A stretch of DNA of 64,000 nt, from assembly GCA_030765045.1 (NCBI GenBank), contig CM060966.1, positions 63,357,786-63,421,785 of the forward strand. Direction: 5' to 3'. Below the pieces are notes generated by a model that worked only from the letters and a program-made list of their open reading frames with translations, did not search any database and was not told the origin of the DNA. The DNA is from Tenodera sinensis (taxonomy: Eukaryota; Arthropoda; Insecta; Mantodea; Mantidae). Of the stretch, positions 55,501-64,000 are shown one piece after another (position 1 is the first letter of the stretch; each line of letters begins with the position of its first letter). A program made the translations under genes and the position numbers.

Positions 55501-55740
55501 TTTGATGTACATTTGTTGTATGTACAATGAAAATGTGTAGGTTTTGATGTACATTTCTTGCACATACAATTAAAAATGTGTAAGTTTTTCATGTGCATTT
55601 CTTGCACGTACAATGAAAATGTGTAAGTTTTGATGTACATTTCTTTTGAATACAAAGAAAATGTGTGAGTTTTGATGTACATTTCTTGTATATACAATGA
55701 AAATGTGTAAGTTTTAATGTACATTTCTTGCACATACAAT
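49518..55740 (+). repeat. 6.2-kb block, copy E2
   Basis: E2 repeats E1 in order. Differences include GTGAGTAAG near 51,892, GATGCACAT near 52,231 (GATGTACAT in E1), and a 125-bp patch at about 53,901-54,025 that is replaced by a different monomer trio of the same length. It has one extra monomer with GATGTAGTTCTC near 54,455, and a TTTTGATGTAATTTC unit near 54,665 that has lost a base pair or two. Its second half also matches 16.0-18.9 kb at an offset near 37,067. The right end near 55,740 is where E1 turns to the A insert. Confidence 0.84.
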
Positions 55741-58699
55741 GAAAATGTGTAAGTTTTTGATGTGCATTTCTTGCATGTACAATGAAAATGTGTATGTTTT
55801 GATGTGCATTTCTTGCATGTACAATGAAAATGTGTATGTTTTGATGTACATTTCTTTAGTGTACAACGAAAATGTGTAGTTTTGATGTACATTTCTTGTA
55901 TATACAATGAAAAGGTTTGCTTTGCTGTACATTTCTTGTATATACAATGAAAATGTGTAGGTTTTGATGTACATTTCTTGTATATACAATGAAAATGTGT
56001 AAGTTTTGATGTATATTTCTTGTATATACAATGAAAATGTGTATGCTTTGATGTACATTTCTTGTATATACAATGAAAATGTGTATGTTTAATATACATT
56101 TCCTGTATGTACAATGAAAATGTGTAAGTTTTGATGTACATTTCCTGTATATACACCAAAAATGTGTAAGTTTTGATGTACATTTCTAGTATATACAATG
56201 AAAATGTGTAAGTTTTGATGTACATTTCTTGTATATACAATGAAAGTGTGTATGTTTTGATGTACATTCCTTGTATATACAATGAAAGTGTGTATGTTTT
56301 GATGTACATTCCTTGTATATACAATGAAAATGTGTATGTTTTGATGTACATTTCTTGAGTGTACAATGAAAATGTGTAAGTTTTTGATGTACATTTCTTG
56401 TATATACAATGAGAATGTGTATGTTTTGATGTACATTTCTTGAGTGTACAATGAAAGTGTGTATGTTTTGATGTACATTTCCTGTATATACAATGAAAAT
56501 GTGTATGTTTTGATGTACATTTCTTGTATATAATATGAAAATGTGTAAGTTTTGATGTACATTTCTTGTATATACAATGAAAATGTGTAAGCTTTGATGT
56601 ACATTTCTAGTATATACAATGAAAATGTGTACTTTTGATGTACATCTCTTGAATATACAATGAACATGTGTAAGTTTTGATGTACATTTCTTGTATGTAC
56701 AATGAAAATGTGTAAGTTTTGATGTACATTTCTTGTGTATACAATGAAAATGTGTAAGTTTTGAAATACATTTCTTGAGTGTACAATGAAAATGTGTATG
56801 TTTTGATGTACATTTCTTTAGTGTACTACGAAAATGTGTAGTTTTGATTTACATTTCTTGAGTGCACAATGAAACTGTGTATGTTTTGATGTACATTTCT
56901 TCTATATACAATGAAAATGTGTAGGTTTTTGATGTACATTTCTTTAGTGTACAACGAAAATGTGTAGTTTTGATTTACATTTCTTGAGTGCACAATGAAA
57001 ATGTGTAAGTTTTGACGTACATTTCTTGCATATACAATGAAAATGTGTAGGTTTTTGATGTACATTTCTTGAGTGTACAATGAAAATGTGTAAGTTTTGA
57101 TGTACATTTCTTGAGTGCACAATGAAAATGTCTAAGTTTTGATGTACATTTTTTGTATATACAATGAAAATGTGTAAGTTTTGATTTACATTTCTTGTCT
57201 GTACAATGAAAATGTGTATGTTTTGATGTACATTTCTTTAGTGTGCAACGAAAATGTGTAGTTTTGATTTACATTTCTTGAGTGCACAATGAAAATGTGT
57301 ATGTTTTGATGTACATTTCTTGTATATACAATGAAAATGTGTAGGTTTTTGATGTACATTTCTTGTGTATACAATGAAAATGTGTATGTTTTGATGTACA
57401 TTTCTTGAGTGTACACTGAAAATGTGTAAGTTTTGATGTACATTTCTTGAGTGCACAATGAAAATGTGTAAGTTTTGATGTACATTTCTTGTATATACAT
57501 TGAAAATGTGAAAGTTTTGATTTACATTTCTTGGCTGTACAATGAAAATGTGTTTGTTTTGATGTACATTTCTTGTGTATACAATGAAAATGTGTAAGTT
57601 TTGATGTACATTTCTTCAGTGCACAATGAAAATGTGTAAGTTTTGATGTACATTTCTTGTATATACAATGAAAATGTGTAATTTTTAATTTACATTTCTT
57701 GTCTGTACAATGAAAATGTGTATGTTTTGATGTACATTTCTTGAGTGTACAATGAAAATGTGTAAGTTTTGATTTACATTTCTTGTATATACAATGAAAA
57801 GTGTATCTTTTGATGTACATTTCTTGAGTGCACAATGAAAATGTCTAAGTTTTGATGTACATTTTTTGTATATACAATGAAAATGTGTAAGTTTTGATTT
57901 ACATTTCTTGTCTGTACAATGAAAATGTGTATGTTTTGATGTACATTTCTTGAGTGTACAATGAAAATGTGTATGTTTTGATGTACATTTCTTGTATATA
58001 CAATGAAAAGTGTATCTTTTGATTTACATTTCTTGTCTGTACAATGAAAATGTGTATGTTTTGATGTACATTTCTTTAGTGTACAACGAAAATGTGTAGT
58101 TTTGATGTACATTTCTTGTATATACAATGAAAATGTTTATGTTTTGCTGTACATTTCTTGTATATACAATGAAAATGTGTATGTTTTTATGTATATTTCT
58201 TGTATATACAATGAAAATGTGTATGTTTTGATGTACATTTCTTGTATATACAATGAAAATGTGTAAGTTTTGATGTACATTTCTTGTATATACAATGACC
58301 ATGTGTATGTTTTGATGTACATTTCTTGTATGTGCAATGAAAATGTGTAAGTTTTGATGTACATTCTTGTATATAAAATGAAAATGTGTATGTTTTGAAG
58401 TACATTTCTTGTATATACACTGAAAATGTGTAGTTTTGATGTACATTTCTTTAATGTACAATGAAAATATGTAAGCTTTGATGTACAATTCTTGTATATA
58501 CAATGAAAATGTGTAAGTTTTGATGTACATTTCTTCTATGTACAATGAAAATGTGTAGGTTTTGATGTACATTTCTTGTATGTACAATGAAAACGTGTAA
58601 GTTTTGATGTACATTTCTTGTATATACAATGAAAATGTGTATGTTTTCATGTACATTTCTTGTACATACAATGAAAATGTGTGAGCTTTGATGTACAAT
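55741..58699 (+). repeat. Satellite segment collinear with 18.6-22.9 kb
   Basis: GGTTTGCTTTGCTG (55914) pairs with 18845, and TTTAATATACATTTCC (56091) pairs with 18979, at offsets of about 37,069-37,112. From about 56.1 kb the pairing is with 20.1 kb onward (offsets 36,088, 36,106, then 36,315). This block therefore lacks the 1.2-kb duplication present at 19.4-20.1 kb. The variants GTACTTTTGATG, TTTTGAAATACAT, GTGTACTACG and TTGGCTGTAC are shared by the two blocks. An unusual CACCAAAAATG unit occurs near 56,155. Confidence 0.8.
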
Positions 58700-59538
58700 T
58701 CTTGTATATACAATGAAAATGTGTAAGCTTTGATGTACATTTCTAGTATATACAATGAAAATGTGTAGTTTTGATGTACATCTCTTGAATATACAATGAA
58801 CATGTGTAAGTTTTGATGTACATTTCTTGTATATGCAATGAAAGTGTGTATGTTTTGATGTACATTCCTTGTATATACAATGAAAATGTGTATGTTTTGA
58901 TGTACATTTCTTGAGTGTACAATGAAAATGTGTAAGTTTTTGATGTACATTTCTTGTATATACAATGAAAATGTGTAAGTTTTGATGTACATTTCTTGTA
59001 TACACAATGAAAATGTTTAACTTTTGATGTGCATTTCTTGCATATACAGTGAAAATATGTAAGCTTTTGATCTACATTTCCTGTATGTACAATGAAAATG
59101 TGTAAGTTTTGATGTACATTTCTTGTGTATACAATGAAAATGTGTATGTTTTGATGTACATTTCTAGTATATACAATGAAAATGTGTAAGTTTTGATGTA
59201 CATTTCTTGTATATACAATGAAAATGTGTATGTTTTGATGTCCATTCCTTGTATATACAATGAAAATGTGTATGTTTTGATGTACATTTCTTGAGTGCAC
59301 AATGAAAATGTGTAAGTTTTTGATGTACATTTCTTGTATATACAATGAAAATGTGTAAGTTATGATGTACATTTCTTGTATATACAATGAAAATGTGTAT
59401 GTTTTGATGTACATTTCCTGTATATACAATGAAAATGTGTATGTTTTGATGTACACTTCTGGTATATACAATGAAAATGTGTAAGCTTTGATGTACATTT
59501 CTAGTATATACAATGAAAATGTGTAGTTTTGATGTACA
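58700..59538 (+). repeat. 0.84-kb copy of the E-block inner segment, truncated
   Basis: It matches 51,020-51,858 at an offset of 7,680 bp (TATGC at 51152 and 58832; GTTTAAC at 51334 and 59014). It carries the E-family marks GATCTACATTTCC, GATGTCCATTCC and GTAAGTTATGATG. It stops abruptly inside a GTAGTTTTGATG monomer near 59,538, where ACATCTCTTG of the E copy is replaced by ACAATTCTTG and type-B sequence follows. Confidence 0.82.
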
Positions 59539-60535
59539 ATTCTTGTATATACAATGAAAATGTGTAAGCTTTGATGTACATTTCTGGTATATACAATGAA
59601 AATGTGTAGTTTTGATGTACATCTCTTGAATATACAATGAAAATGTGTAAGTTTTGATGTAGTTCTCTTGTATATACAATGAAAATGTGTAAGTTTTGAT
59701 GCACATTTCTTGTATATACAATGAAAATGTGTATGTTTTGATGTACACTTCTGGTATATACAATGAAAATGTGTAAGCTTTGATGTACATTTCTAGTATA
59801 TACAATGAAAATGTGTAAGTTTTGATGTACATTTCTTGTGTATACAAAGAAAATGTGTGAGTTTTGATGTACATTTCTTGTATATACAATGAAAATGTGT
59901 GAGCTTTGATGTACGTTTCTGGTATATACAATGAAAATGTGTAAGCATTGATGTACATTTCTAGTATATACAATGAAAATGTGTAGTTTTGATGTACATC
60001 TCTTGAATATACAATGAAAATGTGTAAGTTTTAATGTACATTTCTTGTATATACAATGAAAATGTGTAAGTTTTGATGTACATTTCTTGCACATACAATT
60101 AAAAATGTGTAAGTTTTTGATGTGCATTTCTTGCATGTACAATGAAAATGTGTAAGCTTTGATGTACATTTCTTGTGTATACAAAGAAAATGTGTGAGTT
60201 TTGATGTACATTTCTTGTATATACAATGAAAATGTGTAAGTTTTGATGTACATTTCTTGCACATACAATGAAAATGTGTAAGTTTTTGATGTGCATTTCT
60301 TGCATGTACAACGAAAATGTGTATGTTTTGATGTACATTTTTTGAGTGTACAATGAAAATGTGTATGTTTTGATATACATTTCTTGTATATACAATGAAA
60401 ATGTGTGAGCTTTGATGTACATTTCTTGTATATACAATGAAAATGTGTAAGCTTTGATGTACATTTCTAGTATATACAATGAAAATGTGTAGTTTTGATG
60501 TACATCTCTTGAATATACAATGAAAATGTGTAAGT
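59539..60535 (+). repeat. Type-B segment between two A-type pieces
   Basis: Type-B monomers (GATGTAGTTCTC, GATGCACAT, GTGTGAG, GCATTGATG, TTAAAAATG near 60,103) run to about 60,535. Most match 45.5-46.5 and 54.4-55.4 kb. One short piece near 59,725-59,800 (GATGTACACTTCTGG then GTAAGCTTTG) is A-type and repeats 59,440-59,510, so the join is a mosaic. Confidence 0.72.
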
Positions 60536-62938
60536 TTTGATGTACATTTCCTGTATGGACAATGAAAATGTGTAAGCTTTGATGTACATTTCTTGTGTAT
60601 ACAATGAAAATGTGTATGTTTTGATGTACATTTCTTGAGTGTACAATGAAAATGTGAAAGTTTTGATGTACATTTCTTGAGTGCACAATGAAAATGTCTA
60701 AGTTTTGATGAACATTTTTTGTATATACAATGAAAATGTGTAAGTTTTGATTTACATTTCTTGTCTGTACAATGAAAATGTGTATGTTTTGATGTACATT
60801 TCTTTAGTGTACAACGAAAATGTGTAGTTTTGATTTACATTTCTTGAGTGCACAATGAAAATGTGTGTTTTGATGTACATTTCTTGTATATACAATGAAA
60901 ATGTGTAGGTTTTTGATGTACATTTCTTTAGTGTACAACGAAAATGTGTAGTTTTGATTTACATTTCTTGAGTGCACAATGAAAATGTGTACGTTTTGAC
61001 GTACATTTCTTGCATATACAATGAAAATGTGTAGGTTTTTGATGTACATTTCTTGTGTATACAATGAAAATGTGTATGTTTTGATGTACATCTCTTGAAT
61101 ATACAATGAACATGTGTAAGTTTTGATGTACATTTCTTGTATGTACAATGAAAATGTGTAAGTTTTGACATACATTTCTTGCATATACAATGAAAATGTG
61201 TAGGTTTTTGATGTACATTTCCTGTATGTACAATGAAAATGTGTAAGTTTTGATGTACATTTCTTGTGTATACAATGAAAATGTGTATGTTTTGATGTAC
61301 ATTTCTTGAGTGTACAATGAAAATGTGTATGTTTTGATGTACATTTCTTGTATATACAATGAAAATGTGTAGTTTTGATGTATATTTCTTGTATATACAA
61401 TGAAAATGTGTAAGTTTTGATTTACATTTCTTGTCTGTACAATGAAAATGTGTATGCTTTGATGTACATTTCTTTAGTGTACAACGAAAATGTGTAGTTC
61501 TGATTTACATTTCTTGAGTGCACAATGAAAATGTGTATGTTTTGATGTACTTTTCTTGTATATACAATGAAAATGTGTAGGTTTTTGATGTACATTTCTT
61601 TAGTGTACAACGAAAATGTGTAGTTTTGATTTACATTTCTTGAGTGCACAATGAAAATGTGTACGTTTTGACGTACATTTCTTGCATATACAATGAAAAT
61701 GTGTAGGTTTTTGATGTACATTTCTTGTGTATACAATGAAAATGTGTATGTTTTGATGTACATTTCTTGAGTGTACAATGAAAATGTGTAAGTTTTGATG
61801 TACATTTCTTGAGTGCACAATGAAAATGTGGAAGTTTTGATGTACATTTGTTGTATATACAATGAAAATGTGTAAGTTTTGATTTACATTTCTTGTATAT
61901 ACAATGAAAATGTGTAAGTTTTGATTTACATTTCTTGTCTGTACAATGAAAATGTGTATGTTTTGATGTACATTTCTTGAGTGTACAATGAAAATGTGTA
62001 AGTTTTGATTCACATTTCTTGAGTGCACAATGAAAATGTGTATGTTTTGATGTACATTTCTTGTATATACAATGAAAATGTGTATGTTTTGATTTACATT
62101 TCTTGTCTGTACAATGAAAATGTGTATGTTTTGATGTACATTTCTTTAGTGTACAACGAAAATATGTAGTTTTGATGTACATTTCTTGTATATACAATGA
62201 AAATGTTTATGTTTTGCTGTACATTTCTTGTATATACAATGAAAATGTGTATGTTTTTATGTATATTTCTTGTATATACAATGAAAATGTGTATGTTTTG
62301 ATGTACATTTCTTGTATATACAATGAAAATGTGTAAGTTTTGATGTACATTTCTTGTATATATAATGAACATGTGTATGTTTTGATGTACATTTCTTGTA
62401 TGTGCAATGAAAATGTGTAAGTTTTGATGTACATTCTTGTATATAAAATGAAAATGTGTATGTTTTGAAGTACATTTCTTGTATATACAATGAAAATGTG
62501 TAGTTTTGATGTACATTTCTTTAATGTACAATGAAAATATGTAAGCTTTGATGTACAATTCTTGTATATACAATGAAAATGTGTAAGTTTTGATGTACAT
62601 TTTCTTCTATGTACAATGAAAATGTGTAGGTTTTGAAGTACATTTCTTGTATGTACAATGAAAACGTGTAAGTTTTGATGTACATTTCTTGTATATACAA
62701 TGAAAATGTGTATGTTTTCATGTACATTTCTTGTATATACAATGAAAATGTGTGAGCTTTGATGTACAATTCTTGTATATAAAATGAAAATGTGTAAGCT
62801 TTGATGTACATTTCTGGTATATACAATGAAAATGTGTAGTTTTGATGTACATCTCTTGAATATACAATGAAAATGTGTAAGTTTTGATGTAGTTCTCTTG
62901 TATATACAATGAAAATGTGTAAGTTTTGATGCACATTT
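60536..62938 (+). repeat. A-to-B segment, first copy of a 1,803-bp tandem duplication
   Basis: It resumes A-type sequence at ACATTTCCTGTATGGACAATG and follows 51.98-54.5 kb (offset 8,561, then 8,559 after a two-base loss at about 60,864 that leaves GTGTGTTTTGATG). It lacks three monomers (126 bp) near 61,875 that the other copies have. It then passes GTTTATGTTTTGCTG (62206) into type-B monomers. From about 61,136 the sequence starts again at 62,939. Confidence 0.8.
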
Positions 62939-64000
62939 CTTGTATGTACAATGAAAATGTGTAAGTTTTGACATACATTTCTTGCATATACAATGAAAAT
63001 GTGTAGGTTTTTGATGTACATTTCCTGTATGTACAATGAAAATGTGTAAGTTTTGATGTACATTTCTTGTGTATACAATGAAAATGTGTATGTTTTGATG
63101 TACATTTCTTGAGTGTACAATGAAAATGTGTATGTTTTGATGTACATTTCTTGTATATACAATGAAAATGTGTAGTTTTGATGTATATTTCTTGTATATA
63201 CAATGAAAATGTGTAAGTTTTGATTTACATTTCTTGTCTGTACAATGAAAATGTGTATGCTTTGATGTACATTTCTTTAGTGTACAACGAAAATGTGTAG
63301 TTTTGATTTACATTTCTTGAGTGCACAATGAAAATGTGTATGTTTTGATGTACATTTCTTGTATATACAATGAAAATGTGTAGGTTTTTGATGTACATTT
63401 CTTTAGTGTACAACGAAAATGTGTAGTTTTGATTTACATTTCTTGAGTGCACAATGAAAATGTGTACGTTTTGACGTACATTTCTTGCATATACAATGAA
63501 AATGTGTAGGTTTTTGATGTACATTTCTTGTGTATACAATGAAAATGTGTATGTTTTGATGTACATTTCTTGAGTGTACAATGAAAATGTGTAAGTTTTG
63601 ATGTACATTTCTTGAGTGCACAATGAAAATGTGTAAGTTTTGATGTACATTTGTTGTATATACAATGAAAATGTGTAAGTTTTGATTTACATTTCTTGTC
63701 TGTACAATGAAAATGTGTATGTTTTGATGTACATTTCTTGTATATACAATGAAAATGTGTAAGTTTTGATGTACATTTCTTGAGTGCACAATGAAAATGT
63801 GTAAGTTTTGATGTACATTTCTTGTATATACAATGAAAATGTGTAAGTTTTGATTTACATTTCTTGTCTGTACAATGAAAATGTGTATGTTTTGATGTAC
63901 ATTTCTTGAGTGTACAATGAAAATGTGTAAGTTTTGATTCACATTTCTTGAGTGCACAATGAAAATGTGTATGTTTTGATGTACATTTCTTGTATATACA
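62939..64000 (+). repeat. Second copy of the 1,803-bp duplication, cut by window end
   Basis: GTTTTGACATACATTTC at 62,966 repeats 61,163, and the offset stays at 1,803 bp until about 63,665. The three-monomer indel (126 bp) then sets it to 1,929. The join is between a type-B GATGCACATTTCTTG and an A-type TATGTACAATG, inside shared TTTCTTGTAT sequence. The array continues past the last base of the window. Confidence 0.82.

Larger units (their letters stand above)
1..64000 (+). repeat. Satellite DNA array, 42-bp monomer, about 1,500 copies
   Basis: Every stretch I read resolves into a head-to-tail unit of about 42 bp; the unit at 1-42 is a typical example. Core elements in order are TATACAATGAAAATG, GTGTAAG, TTTTGATGTACATTTC and a variable linker such as TTGTA. 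Most units are 42 bp. A 41-bp form carries GTGTAGTTTTGATG, and a 43-bp form carries one extra T (GTAAGTTTTTGATG or GTAGGTTTTTGATG). The unit at 1-42 has 7 G and 3 C on the + strand. No unit appears in reverse orientation. No unique DNA, transposon, gene or RNA gene interrupts the array, and both window edges lie inside it, so its true ends are not seen. That this is nuclear heterochromatin of a eukaryote is inference from scale and gene absence. Confidence 0.98.

Noticed and set aside
60855..60875. GTGTGTTTTGATG two-base loss as a functional frameshift
   Set aside because: It is a single short monomer in non-coding satellite, and its only effect is to change the block offset from 8,561 to 8,559.
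1..64000. CRISPR array (regular direct repeats)
   Set aside because: Repeats abut with no unique spacers, the unit itself varies, and there are no cas genes. The scale and composition are those of satellite DNA.
1..64000. Centromere protein B box or telomere repeat
   Set aside because: I saw no CG-rich box resembling the CENP-B consensus and no TTAGGG, TTAGG or TTTAGGG runs. The few CpGs are in GACGTAC, CAACGAAAATG and similar variants.
1..64000. Transposon-derived array (terminal repeats, target-site duplications, polyA)
   Set aside because: No element ends, no transposase-like sequence and no longer unit with internal unique DNA were found. An origin from an element cannot be excluded but is not visible.

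Overview
The whole 64-kb window is one uninterrupted satellite DNA array. Its monomer is about 42 bp (41, 42 and 43 bp forms), repeated head to tail roughly 1,500 times in a single orientation. I found no gene, RNA gene, transposon, telomeric repeat or unique-sequence island. The consensus is AT-rich (10 G/C in 42 positions of the unit at 1-42) and strongly G-over-C on the + strand. A gene-free tandem array of this size points to a eukaryotic nuclear chromosome, in a centromeric, pericentromeric, subtelomeric or other heterochromatic block. The sequence does not identify the species, and I do not recognise the monomer as a named satellite family.

The long minus-strand open frames are a by-product of the repeat. 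42 is a multiple of 3 and the reverse complement of the consensus has no stop in any frame, so all three minus frames stay open at once. Each gives a different 14-residue periodic peptide. Length variants of 41 and 43 bp shift the frame repeatedly without closing it, which argues against selection on any frame. On the + strand, three stops per monomer fall one in each frame. I therefore annotate no CDS.

The information lies in monomer variants and their order. Variants differ mainly in the linker between TTTC and ACAATG, in the GTGTAAG/GTGTATG/GTGTAG/GTGTAGG segment with its T-tract, and in GATGTACAT versus GATTTACAT, GACGTACAT, GACATACAT, GATGCACAT and GATGTGCAT. Rare variants act as landmarks and reveal nested higher-order repeats.

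Layout: (1) 1-16.7 kb holds five successive type-A higher-order repeats of about 3.2-4.2 kb (the first pair offset by exactly 3,155 bp), with a 252-bp six-monomer subrepeat at 13.0-13.7 kb. (2) 16.7-30.3 kb is mostly type-B monomers (TTAAAAATG, GTGTGAG and GATGCACAT variants) with A-type inserts and local duplications of about 1.2 kb and 1.0 kb. (3) 30.4-39.9 kb is an almost identical 4,779-bp tandem duplication. (4) 39.9-55.7 kb is a nested structure: a 6.2-kb block at 40.66-46.84 kb recurs at 49.52-55.74 kb, separated by an extra copy of its own inner 42.34-45.17 kb segment. (5) 55.7-64 kb continues as a mosaic of the same A and B blocks, ending inside a 1,803-bp tandem duplication. Over all this, 14-22.9 kb is collinear with 51.1-58.7 kb at an offset of about 36-37 kb.

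The pattern fits repeated unequal exchange or sister-chromatid recombination with local gene conversion. Coordinates of block edges are read by eye from landmark monomers. Most are good to about one monomer; edges marked 'approximately' are softer.
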